Positions 1 through 5,994 of a stretch of 9,952 nucleotides of DNA are shown here, piece after piece (positions within the stretch are counted from its first letter, which is position 1; the number at the start of each line of letters is the position of its first letter). The notes under the pieces are model-generated. The model made no database searches. It worked only from the letters and a program-made list of their open reading frames with translations, and was not told the origin of the DNA. Made by a program: the position numbers and the translations under genes. The DNA is from Nitrosopumilaceae archaeon (GTDB lineage: Archaea; Thermoproteota; Nitrososphaeria; Nitrososphaerales; Nitrosopumilaceae), in contig DUJB01000012.1 in NCBI GenBank assembly GCA_013330055.1, forward strand, positions 1 through 9,952. Direction: 5' to 3'.

Positions 1-77
1 GAGTACGTGCTTCCGAACAACGTTGCTGCTATTACTGCAACTGCAGCAATAGACAGTATACTATACCGTTTGTTCAT
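1..77 (-). CDS. N-terminus of a secreted or membrane protein (partial, runs off the left edge)
   Basis: Reading the minus strand from an ATG at 77-75 gives 25 codons that begin MNKRYSIL and continue as an Ala/Val/Ile-rich stretch ending LFGSTY. This is a textbook signal peptide or N-terminal membrane anchor: a Lys-Arg n-region, a hydrophobic core of about 14 residues, then a small-residue c-region. A TATA-like box (TTAATATA, 108-101 on this strand) is centred 27-28 nt upstream of the ATG, the spacing of a leaderless archaeal promoter, which supports both the start and the strand. The gene is divergent from the fumarase-family gene. The mature protein lies outside the window, so no function can be given. 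The opposite strand is also open for 35 codons here, but it has no start and no recognisable family. Confidence 0.6.
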   Translation of the reverse strand, partial: MNKRYSILSIAAVAVIAATLFGSTY

Positions 78-182
78 CGATCCGATCGATCTATTATTAG
101 TATATTAATCTATGGTATATGACTTTAGAGATCTGCCAGATTTTACAAAAGTTTTGAACATTTTTTTAATTTTTAAAAAGCA
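78..182. other. Divergent intergenic region
   Basis: This 105-bp region separates two divergent genes. It contains the minus-strand TATA box at 101-108 and, for the plus strand, only ambiguous AT-rich candidates: GTATAT at 115-120, T7AAT at 161-170 and TTTTAAAA at 171-178. Neither candidate fumarase-family start (183 or 198) has a Shine-Dalgarno sequence. I see no RNA gene or operator that I can name. Confidence 0.5.
101..108 (-). promoter_or_regulatory. TATA box for the exported-protein gene at the left edge
   Basis: On the minus strand the sequence reads TTAATATA, centred about 27 nt before the ATG at 77. An archaeal TATA box sits roughly 25-27 nt before the transcription start, so the transcript would begin at or next to the start codon. 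The stretch between box and ATG holds the repetitive GATCGATCGGATCGAT. Confidence 0.45.
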
Positions 183-1577
183 ATGAATATTAGTAAAATG
201 AAATCTAGCTTGCGTGTGAAGTTTAGAGTAGATCAAGATTCCATAGGCCAAGTAAAAATTCCTGAAGATGCTTACTATGGTGCTTTTACAGCTAGGGCAA
301 TTCAACAGTACCATGTAACCGGTCAACGGTCACATCTTTATCTTATAATGGCATTTGTCATGATCAAGAGATCAGCAGCAATTGCAAATATGAGAACTGC
401 TTCACTTGATAAAAAACGAGGAAACGCAATTGTAAAAGCATGTGATAGTGTGTTATCAGGAAAATATCTTGACCAATTTGTTATTGAAGCGATAAACTCT
501 GGTGCTGGAACTGCATTTAACATGAATGTAAACGAAGTTATTGCAAACATTGCTCTTGAGATTTTAGGACAAAAAAAGGGAAAATATGATGTCGTTCATC
601 CAAATGATCATGTCAATATGTCACAATCAAGTAATGACACGTTTCCAACTGCAATGCATGTTTCTATTTTATTTAGCTTAAAACAGGTTATTCCTGTTCT
701 TGATGATTTGATCAAATCATTAAACAAAAAAGCGAGAGAGTTTTCTGGTTTTCAAAAAATTGGAAGAACTCATCTCATGGATGCGCTTCCAGTAAGTCTT
801 GGAAAAGAATTTGCTGCATATTCTACATCAATTGCAAAAGCTCGTGATGCAATAGCTGCTGCAAGAAAAGAATTAGAATTTGTTGCTTTAGGTGGAACCG
901 CAGTAGGTACTGGAGCAAACACGCCAAAAGGTTATAGAGTTATAGTAATTTCAGAACTTGGAACAATTTCAAAGCTCTCATTAAAACCACAACTAGACAT
1001 GCAATATTCGCTACAAAGCAAATTTGCAGTTGCGAATCTTTCCTCTACACTTAGAAATTTAGCAGTTGAGATTGGCAAGATTTCAAACGATATTAGATTG
1101 ATGGCGTCAGGCCCTGTTGCAGGGTTATCCGAGATTGGCATACCTGCTGTTCATGCTGGTTCTTCGATAATGCCAGGCAAGGTGAACCCATCGCTTGCAG
1201 AATGCATGAACATGATTTGTTTTAACATAATAGGTAACGATATAGTTGTTGCACTTGCTGCACAAGCTGGACAGTTTGAGCTTAATGTTATGTTACCAGT
1301 TATGCTCAAAGCTATTTTAGAGTCTACAGACATGTTAAGGAATTTTGTTCCGATATTTTCTCATAACTTGATTGACGGATTGTCTGCAAACAAGCAGAAG
1401 CTTCACCAATACATAGAAAACAGCCCAGTCATTGTAACATTACTTTCTCCAAAGATTGGTTATCAAAAATCTGCCGAATTATACAAAGAGTCTTTGAAGA
1501 GTGGTAAGACAATCAGACAACTTGTGATCTCTAAAGGATTGATGAGTGAAAAAGAAGTAAGTTCATTATTGGGATAA
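183..1577 (+). CDS. Class II fumarase / aspartate ammonia-lyase family protein
   Basis: 464 aa, the normal length for FumC and AspA. These homotetrameric cytoplasmic lyases interconvert fumarate with malate (FumC) or aspartate (AspA). Visible motifs: AYYG (30-33), GAGTAFNMNVNEVIAN (107-122), SSND (149-152), RTHLMDA (195-201), GGTAVGTG (237-244), and the family signature GSSIMPGKVNP (326-336) carrying the mobile-loop serine and the Lys/Asn substrate contacts. Features are mixed: SSND-FPTAMH and RTH resemble FumC, whereas DAYYG, PNDH and the AAQAGQFELNVMLPV stretch resemble AspA, so the substrate is undecided. Two oddities: Met replaces the usual Gln in RTHLQDA, and the segment near 272-283 does not match the usual F/V-E-A...DALVE motif. 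The start could also be ATG 198, which removes five residues. The e-MTAB gene follows after 1 nt, suggesting one transcript. Confidence 0.88.
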   Translation: MNISKMKSSLRVKFRVDQDSIGQVKIPEDAYYGAFTARAIQQYHVTGQRSHLYLIMAFVMIKRSAAIANMRTASLDKKRGNAIVKACDSVLSGKYLDQFVIEAINSGAGTAFNMNVNEVIANIALEILGQKKGKYDVVHPNDHVNMSQSSNDTFPTAMHVSILFSLKQVIPVLDDLIKSLNKKAREFSGFQKIGRTHLMDALPVSLGKEFAAYSTSIAKARDAIAAARKELEFVALGGTAVGTGANTPKGYRVIVISELGTISKLSLKPQLDMQYSLQSKFAVANLSSTLRNLAVEIGKISNDIRLMASGPVAGLSEIGIPAVHAGSSIMPGKVNPSLAECMNMICFNIIGNDIVVALAAQAGQFELNVMLPVMLKAILESTDMLRNFVPIFSHNLIDGLSANKQKLHQYIENSPVIVTLLSPKIGYQKSAELYKESLKSGKTIRQLVISKGLMSEKEVSSLLG

Positions 1578-1578
1578 A

Positions 1579-2847
1579 ATGGCAAAGATCTGGGTAGAAG
1601 CGTATGGTTGTTCTGCAAGTTTTGCAGACTCTGAAATGATCTCTGGTCTTATTGTAAATGGTGGCCACACTCTTTCTCAAAGCGCATCTGACTCTGATTT
1701 GAATTTGATTGTTACTTGTTCTGTTAAAGATGCAACTGCTAATAAAATGGTAAACAGAATAAAAAAACTCAGTTCGAAACCACTTGTTGTTGCAGGATGC
1801 CTTCCAAAAGCGGAAAGTTCCACCATAGAGAAGTTTGATCCTCGTGCAAGCATGCTCGGGCCAAACTCAATTGGAAAAACTCTTGATGTCATAGATTTCA
1901 CATTAAAGGGAAAAAGAAGAATCGAGCTTGAAGATTCTGATCTATCCAAAGTCGGATTACCCAAAGTTAGAATAAATCCAGTTGTTGGAATAATAGAGAT
2001 TGCAAGCGGATGCAAAAGTGAATGTACTTTTTGCCAAACAAAGCTCGCCAAAGGCGATTTGCAAAGCTACCGAATGGGCGACATTGTTAGACAAATAAGA
2101 CATGATGTAGATGACGGGTGTAAAGAGATCTGGCTTTCATCCACAGATAATGGATGCTATGGATTCGACATAGGAACAGATTTGCCAGAACTAGTTACTT
2201 CAGTAGGAGGGATAAATCGAGATTTTATGATTCGAGTAGGCATGATGAATCCCATGTACATGCCAAGAATTCGAGAGAGGCTCCTGGAATCGTTTGAAAA
2301 TGATAAAGTATTCAAATTCCTTCACATTCCAATACAAAGTGGTAGTAACCGAATCCTAAAAGAGATGAAACGTGGTCATACAGCTAAAGTCTTTAAAGAT
2401 ACCACCGAGAAATTCCAAAAAAAATTTGGCAAGTTTACAATTTCAACTGATATCATAGTGGGATTCCCATCCGAGAGGGAGGATGACTTTGAACTAACAC
2501 TAGAACTGATAAAAGAGACCAGACCTGATGTGATAAACCTCTCACGATATAGTGCTAGACCAGGCACAAAGGCTGCCAAAATGAAACAACTTGACGTTTC
2601 TGAGGTGAAAAGACGAAGTAAGATAGTGTTTGAGCTAGCAAAAAAGATAGCCTATGAGAGAAACAAAGAGTGGTTGGGTTGGAAAGGCAAAGTGTTGTTT
2701 GATGAAATCTCAGACGGAGTAATTAAGGGCAGAAACTTTGCCTATAAACCCGTGATTATAAATGAAGAGAGAAGATTAGGAGAAAAGATTCAAGTCGAGA
2801 TCATAAAAGCCACCCAACATGGGTTGCTTGGTAAAACTTTAAGCTAA
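1579..2847 (+). CDS. tRNA N6-threonylcarbamoyladenosine (t6A37) methylthiotransferase, e-MTAB type
   Basis: 422-aa radical-SAM methylthiotransferase of the archaeal/eukaryal CDKAL1-like branch, which converts t6A37 to ms2t6A in ANN-decoding tRNAs and so supports codon-anticodon pairing. Domains in order: UPF0004 domain (about 1-120) with the auxiliary-cluster cysteines C11 (YGCSAS), C47 (TCSVKD) and C74 (AGCLPK); radical-SAM domain (about 130-355) with the CxxxCxxC motif at C145, C149 and C152; then HIPIQSGSNRILKEMKRGH and DIIVGFPSE, both family hallmarks; and a C-terminal TRAM-like RNA-binding domain (about 365-422). All six cluster cysteines are present, so it should be active. The ATG lies 1 nt after the preceding stop codon, so it is probably translated from the fumarase-family transcript. 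The e-MTAB rather than MiaB assignment rests on overall resemblance. Confidence 0.93.
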   Translation: MAKIWVEAYGCSASFADSEMISGLIVNGGHTLSQSASDSDLNLIVTCSVKDATANKMVNRIKKLSSKPLVVAGCLPKAESSTIEKFDPRASMLGPNSIGKTLDVIDFTLKGKRRIELEDSDLSKVGLPKVRINPVVGIIEIASGCKSECTFCQTKLAKGDLQSYRMGDIVRQIRHDVDDGCKEIWLSSTDNGCYGFDIGTDLPELVTSVGGINRDFMIRVGMMNPMYMPRIRERLLESFENDKVFKFLHIPIQSGSNRILKEMKRGHTAKVFKDTTEKFQKKFGKFTISTDIIVGFPSEREDDFELTLELIKETRPDVINLSRYSARPGTKAAKMKQLDVSEVKRRSKIVFELAKKIAYERNKEWLGWKGKVLFDEISDGVIKGRNFAYKPVIINEERRLGEKIQVEIIKATQHGLLGKTLS

Positions 2848-2872
2848 AAATTTTTAGATCCAAGGTAGGATC
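2844..2872 (+). terminator. Possible 3' end: T-tract palindrome plus small stem-loop after e-MTAB
   Basis: A perfect 14-bp palindrome, CTAAAAATTTTTAG, spans the stop codon (2844-2857) and supplies a T5 run. It is followed by a 5-bp stem GATCC/GGATC with a 6-nt loop (2857-2872). Archaeal termination depends mainly on U-tracts, and a separate promoter follows at 2890, so a transcript end here is plausible. The stem is short and could be chance. Confidence 0.3.
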
Positions 2873-2889
2873 AAAACTAATCAACAAAG

Positions 2890-2897
2890 TTTTTTAA
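2890..2897 (+). promoter_or_regulatory. TATA box for the FtsZ-like gene
   Basis: TTTTTTAA lies in the 74-bp gap after e-MTAB and is centred about 28 nt before ATG 2922, the leaderless archaeal geometry. The purine stretch AAAAGGAG at 2912-2919 ends only 2 nt before the ATG, too close to act as a normal Shine-Dalgarno site. Confidence 0.45.
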
Positions 2898-2921
2898 CTT
2901 ACTTGGGAAGCAAAAGGAGTT

Positions 2922-3875
2922 ATGGATTTTGAAATGCAAGAACCAGTATTAATAGTTGGACTTGGCGGAGCCGGATGTAGACTTGCCATTAAAGCCAAAG
3001 AAAAGCTTGATTCCGAATGTCTTTTGATAAGCCATGACGCAAAGGATCTAGAATCAGACTGTTCTAGAATCATGATAAATACAGCTCCAGTTCTTAATCC
3101 ATCCTCATATCTCATCAGAGGCGTATCTCTAGGTGTTTTTGATAGTCTAAAAGACCGACTTGCCAAGTATTCCACAATAATCATAATTGCAAATCTTGCT
3201 GGTAAATCAGGTGCTGCTTTAGCCCCAGTTATTTCTCAAGCAGGCAAAGAACTTGGAAAAAATGTGCTTTCTTTTGGCATAATGCCCTTCAAGTTCGAAA
3301 AGGACAGAATTTTCTTTTCTGGTGTTTCTCTAAAGAGGTTAAAAACAAATTCTGATTGCACTATTATAGTAGACAATGATGCTCTTCTTGATAGCAACCC
3401 TGATCTGACACCTGATTCTTGTAATAAGATAGCAAATGCGGCACTACTTCAAGTAATTTCTTCTCTAAAGTCTTCATCTGTTCCTCTAGACACCAACATT
3501 CTTTCAACAAGCAAAGATATGTCAGATGTCCAAACCTCACTTAGAGATTCTATAAAGATGCTCTATGAAGATGCACCTCCAAACAGTGTAAAAAGTACAA
3601 TGTTGTACGTCATGGGTGGAAACAAAGTTTCTGTAGGGATATTGAATTCAATGGTAAATACAGTCAGTGGAATTTTTAACGACGATAGTACACGAGTGAG
3701 TCTTTCTGTTGTTGCTGCTGAAAATTCCAAAGTCATCTTGCTCACATCAGTAGAAGGTGAAACACGATTTGACAAATATGATCCCCTGGGAGTTATTCCA
3801 AATCAAAACACTTTAGATTGGGACGATCCTGATTGCAGTATAAAATTAGATCTTGAGCTAAATCAAATAGAATAA
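2922..3875 (+). CDS. Divergent FtsZ/tubulin-like protein (thaumarchaeal type)
   Basis: 317 aa, shorter than typical FtsZ (350-400 aa). FtsZ is the tubulin-like GTPase that forms division filaments. The N-terminus VGLGGAGCR (12-20) matches the FtsZ T1 loop. The T4 tubulin signature is degenerate: GGGTGTG is replaced by AGKSGAA (93-99), although the following APVI (101-104) is retained. NDALLD (152-157) corresponds to the FtsZ IPNDxLL segment. At the T7 position, DMSDV (199-203) keeps both acidic residues of the NxDxxD activating loop, but the Asn position is Ser (S197). The acidic C-terminus (DWDDPDCS...) has no recognised FtsZ tail peptide. Thaumarchaeota divide with Cdv/ESCRT-like proteins, and their FtsZ homologue is regarded as dispensable for division, so the role is unknown. 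The stop lies 2 nt from the convergent eL31 stop. Confidence 0.8.
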   Translation: MDFEMQEPVLIVGLGGAGCRLAIKAKEKLDSECLLISHDAKDLESDCSRIMINTAPVLNPSSYLIRGVSLGVFDSLKDRLAKYSTIIIIANLAGKSGAALAPVISQAGKELGKNVLSFGIMPFKFEKDRIFFSGVSLKRLKTNSDCTIIVDNDALLDSNPDLTPDSCNKIANAALLQVISSLKSSSVPLDTNILSTSKDMSDVQTSLRDSIKMLYEDAPPNSVKSTMLYVMGGNKVSVGILNSMVNTVSGIFNDDSTRVSLSVVAAENSKVILLTSVEGETRFDKYDPLGVIPNQNTLDWDDPDCSIKLDLELNQIE

Positions 3876-3877
3876 AT

Positions 3878-4354
3878 TTACTTTTTCTTTCGTTTCACGT
3901 TTGATTTTGTCTTAGTTTTTTCTTCTGACTTTTTTTCAGATTTTTGTTCTTTCTTTGGTTTCTCTTGTTTTGCTTTTGGTTCTTCTTTTGTTTCTAATTT
4001 TTTTTCGGGCACTGGTTCAGATTTTTCTTCAGCCTTTTCTGTTTTTTGTTGCTTTGGTTTCTTCTCTAATGCTTCTTCTTTCTTTGGCTTTTCTTCTTGA
4101 TATTTTGAAATCAAGACTTTGCCATCATCATCTTTTGTCAATTTGACTCGAATCTTTCTTGGAGGGTGTCTTATTCCTCTTGCCCAAACCAAATGACTTA
4201 CGTCTTCTTCGATCTTTATGTCTTCAGACTTCATGTGATGAATTGCAAATTCTCGTATCATGTTAATTGCCCTCTTTGCTCTCTGGTTATTTGGAGAGAG
4301 CAAAACTTTTCCAAGGTTTATTGTATAAACGCGTTCAACTGTTTCCTGTGACAA
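3878..4354 (-). CDS. rpl31e: Large-subunit ribosomal protein eL31 (L31e) with long Lys/Glu C-terminal tail
   Basis: eL31 sits near the peptide exit tunnel of archaeal and eukaryotic ribosomes. The first ~83 residues carry the family core: ERVYTINLGKV, PNNQRAKRAINMIREFA, DVSHLVWARGIRHPPRKIRVKL. Archaeal eL31 is usually about 80-100 aa; here a low-complexity tail of roughly 74 residues, almost only K, E, P, Q, S and T and ending KRKKK, is added. I chose TTG 4354 (LSQETVERVY, 158 aa). A GAGGG at 4368-4364 lies 9 nt upstream, and this TTG starts 1 nt after the eL39 stop. A second TTG at 4363 would add three residues and overlap eL39 by 8 nt, but it abuts GAGGG directly. Both genes are co-transcribed from the eL39 promoter. 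The 3' end converges on the FtsZ-like gene, leaving a 2-nt gap. Confidence 0.93.
   Translation of the reverse strand: MSQETVERVYTINLGKVLLSPNNQRAKRAINMIREFAIHHMKSEDIKIEEDVSHLVWARGIRHPPRKIRVKLTKDDDGKVLISKYQEEKPKKEEALEKKPKQQKTEKAEEKSEPVPEKKLETKEEPKAKQEKPKKEQKSEKKSEEKTKTKSNVKRKKK
3916..3945 (+). terminator. U-tract terminator candidate for the FtsZ-like gene, inside antisense eL31
   Basis: Downstream of the FtsZ-like stop the plus strand holds T6 (3916-3921), T7 (3930-3936) and T5 (3941-3945), then T8 at 3998-4005. U-runs are the main archaeal termination signal. They exist because the opposite strand encodes the Lys-rich (AAA/AAG) tail of eL31. Confidence 0.35.
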
Positions 4355-4355
4355 A

Positions 4356-4514
4356 TTACCCAACCCTCACGTCTGTTCTTCGCCACTGTCTTTTCTTTGG
4401 ATTTGTTCGTACTGTTCTTTTTGTCTTGATTATCACCCATGCTGGAACAGATGAATTCTGCTTTAGTTTTTTCATCAGTCTTATTTTCCTTGGAGCAGAC
4501 TTGTGAGCGGCCAT
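4356..4514 (-). CDS. rpl39e: Large-subunit ribosomal protein eL39 (L39e)
   Basis: 52 aa, very basic, the expected size for eL39, a small protein lining the ribosomal exit tunnel. Recognisable family sequence: [32 protein letters not shown] and the closing WRRTDVRVG. The reading frame is open further upstream to 4574, but those 20 extra residues are not eL39-like, and a TATA box (ATTTAAAAAG, 4546-4537 on this strand) sits 27-28 nt before ATG 4514, so the short form is correct. It is first in an eL39-eL31 operon. In many archaea these two genes are followed by the initiation factor aIF6; here the next gene is the convergent FtsZ-like one instead. Confidence 0.96.
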   Translation of the reverse strand: MAAHKSAPRKIRLMKKLKQNSSVPAWVIIKTKRTVRTNPKKRQWRRTDVRVG

Positions 4515-4536
4515 AAAATGGAAGGTTTGATAAGCT

Positions 4537-4546
4537 CTTTTTAAAT
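4537..4546 (-). promoter_or_regulatory. TATA box of the eL39-eL31 operon
   Basis: The minus strand reads ATTTAAAAAG, centred 27-28 nt before the eL39 ATG at 4514. This is a clear archaeal TATA element, implies a leaderless mRNA and fixes the eL39 start. Confidence 0.6.
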
Positions 4547-4604
4547 GAATCTCAGGCAGCAAAGTTTGGCACACGGTTTGGCCAATATTTTACAATTATA
4601 CAAA

Positions 4605-5159
4605 TCAATTCATTTTTGATAAAAGAAGCATCATCTGCCTTAGAATTCTTGCTGATGCTCCCCAGATTATTTTTTCTTCATATCTGAAAGTATGCATTTC
4701 TTGTATCGATTTGTGTAACGAATCTTTATCATCCCCAATTGTTTTGAATAGAGGAAACATTGGAATGTGAAGAATCTCCTCAATTTCAGAGTTTGGCGCA
4801 AGTTTTGGTATGTCAGAGGCAATGGCAACAAATGACGTTATAGTAAAACCCGAATTCAATGTGGTAACAGGTCGAAGCTGACCTATGATTTGTTGACTCG
4901 ATATGTTAAGACCAATCTCTTCTTTTGTTTCTCGCAGAGCTGTTGTCAGAAGATCACCGTCGTTTTGTTTCCACGTTCCACCTGGAAACGAGATCTCGCC
5001 AGCATGCAAGTTCATCGTTTTTGGTCGTTCTGTCATTATTATTGTAGGCTCCGATCCATAAATCACAACCAGTACAGCAGCAAGTTTTGTCTGCCCATTT
5101 TGTTTAGCTTCTGGTAAAATTTTACTCGAAAGTGCTTTCCTAAGATCGTCCCCATACAT
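4605..5159 (-). CDS. Nudix hydrolase, CoA-diphosphatase (NudL/NUDT7-like) subfamily
   Basis: 184 aa from ATG 5159; a GTG at 5162 would add one residue. The Nudix box ends in RETKEEIGL (76-84), the Mg2+-binding helix. Just before it, ERP...NLHAGEISFPGG (44-61) matches the UPF0035 signature typical of CoA diphosphatases (R...G...FPGG), which split CoA or acyl-CoA into 3',5'-ADP and phosphopantetheine derivatives. Spacing within the Nudix box (GGTWKQNDGD before LLTTALRE) also fits NudL, with Asp where canonical Nudix boxes carry Glu. An acyl-CoA role would suit an organism running a CoA-thioester carbon-fixation cycle, but that is inference; the true substrate cannot be read from sequence. The gene is divergent from the MTHFR operon across about 79 bp, with a weak TATA-like AATAACAAT (5189-5181) 26 nt before the ATG. 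Confidence 0.85.
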   Translation of the reverse strand: MYGDDLRKALSSKILPEAKQNGQTKLAAVLVVIYGSEPTIIMTERPKTMNLHAGEISFPGGTWKQNDGDLLTTALRETKEEIGLNISSQQIIGQLRPVTTLNSGFTITSFVAIASDIPKLAPNSEIEEILHIPMFPLFKTIGDDKDSLHKSIQEMHTFRYEEKIIWGASARILRQMMLLLSKMN

Positions 5160-5208
5160 CACAACATATCTTTTGGCGAGATTGTTATTGACTGTTATCG
5201 TTCAAAGG

Positions 5209-5215
5209 TTATAAT
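5209..5215 (+). promoter_or_regulatory. TATA box of the MTHFR-MetE operon
   Basis: TTATAAT is centred exactly 27 nt upstream of TTG 5239. No ATG or GTG lies in frame between the upstream stop (5212-5214) and that TTG, so promoter position and start codon support each other and imply a leaderless transcript. Confidence 0.55.
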
Positions 5216-5238
5216 CAGGTAATCTAGAAAATCTTCTA

Positions 5239-5994
5239 TTGACAATCACCTATGAAATAAACCCCCCAAAAGTCATTCAGGATACAATACTATCCCATGA
5301 TGAGCTACAAGAATCAGTGAACAGGCTAAAAAAAAGGGCTTTTTCAATTCGCAATGTTTGCCACAGCATTCATGTGACAGATTCCGTGCTTGGAATACCA
5401 AGAATTTCACCAATAACAATAGGAGCGTTGATTAGAAGTTCCAACGATGTCATTGCGATTTCTGCAAGTATACGTGTAAGGGACAGAAATCTCACCTCAC
5501 TTACTCAATCAATTTGTGATGCAATATTGCTTAAGCTTAATAGCATTTTAATTTTAAAAGGCGACCCGCCTCCCGCTGGACCAAAAGATTCCAAACTTGT
5601 GCCAAGTGAGGTCGTAAAACAATTCAACGAACAAGGTTTTGGGAAAAAAATCGATCTTTTTCTTTCTTTGCCTAGCAATCCTGATTTTGCAAAGATACAT
5701 AAAAAAATTGAAGCACAACCACGTGGTTTTGTAACCCAAGTTGTCAGTTCGCTTGATCAGATTACAAGAATAGTAGACAAGTTAAAACCACAAGGATTTA
5801 GGATAATTCCTTGTATACTTTTACCGTCAGAAAAAAATGTAAGATCCGCAAAGATACTAAACCTTGACTGGACAAATTATAGTAATGATGTAGTTGGTTT
5901 CATAAAAAAGGCACAGAAGATTGCAGGCGATGTACTCATAAGCTCTCCAAATGATTTTAAAGGGGCCTTTGAAACCCTAAAGAAGTTAAGTTGA
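5239..5994 (+). CDS. Methylenetetrahydrofolate reductase family protein (short form)
   Basis: 251 aa, shorter than bacterial MetF (about 295 aa). The family reduces 5,10-methylene-THF to 5-methyl-THF in a TIM barrel, using flavin in characterised members. Visible landmarks: EINPPK with E6 in the place of the MetF catalytic glutamate (E28 in E. coli), ASIRVRDRN (76-84), ILILKGDPPPAG (103-114) with the conserved GDPP aspartate D109, and GFVTQVVS (163-170), matching the TQ of MetF. The start is TTG 5239: nothing else is in frame before E6, and a TATA box lies 27 nt upstream. The stop overlaps the next gene's TTG by 4 nt (TTGA). The operon with two MetE halves places it as the supplier of methyl-folate for methionine synthesis. 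Reductant and cofactor cannot be inferred. Confidence 0.87.
   Translation: MTITYEINPPKVIQDTILSHDELQESVNRLKKRAFSIRNVCHSIHVTDSVLGIPRISPITIGALIRSSNDVIAISASIRVRDRNLTSLTQSICDAILLKLNSILILKGDPPPAGPKDSKLVPSEVVKQFNEQGFGKKIDLFLSLPSNPDFAKIHKKIEAQPRGFVTQVVSSLDQITRIVDKLKPQGFRIIPCILLPSEKNVRSAKILNLDWTNYSNDVVGFIKKAQKIAGDVLISSPNDFKGAFETLKKLS

Noticed and set aside
94..99. Possible P-loop reading of AGKSG in the FtsZ-like protein
   Set aside because: The coordinates given are residue numbers. The full Walker A spacing (GxxxxGK[ST]) is absent, and the segment aligns better with the tubulin T4 loop.
1..108. 35-codon open frame on the plus strand ending at TAA 106-108
   Set aside because: It has no start and matches no family I recognise. 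Its Ala-rich look is explained by the signal-peptide codons on the other strand, which have a start and a promoter.
1677..2051. 124-codon minus-strand frame inside e-MTAB
   Set aside because: It is antisense to a gene with all six iron-sulfur cysteines conserved and has no family resemblance or promoter.
3955..4506. Hydrophobic plus-strand frames opposite eL31/eL39 that look like membrane proteins
   Set aside because: Leu/Phe-rich sequence is the expected antisense of Lys/Glu codons; there are no starts with promoters and no family.
4515..4574. 20-residue N-terminal extension of eL39
   Set aside because: The residues are not eL39-like, and the TATA box at 4537-4546 lies within this stretch.
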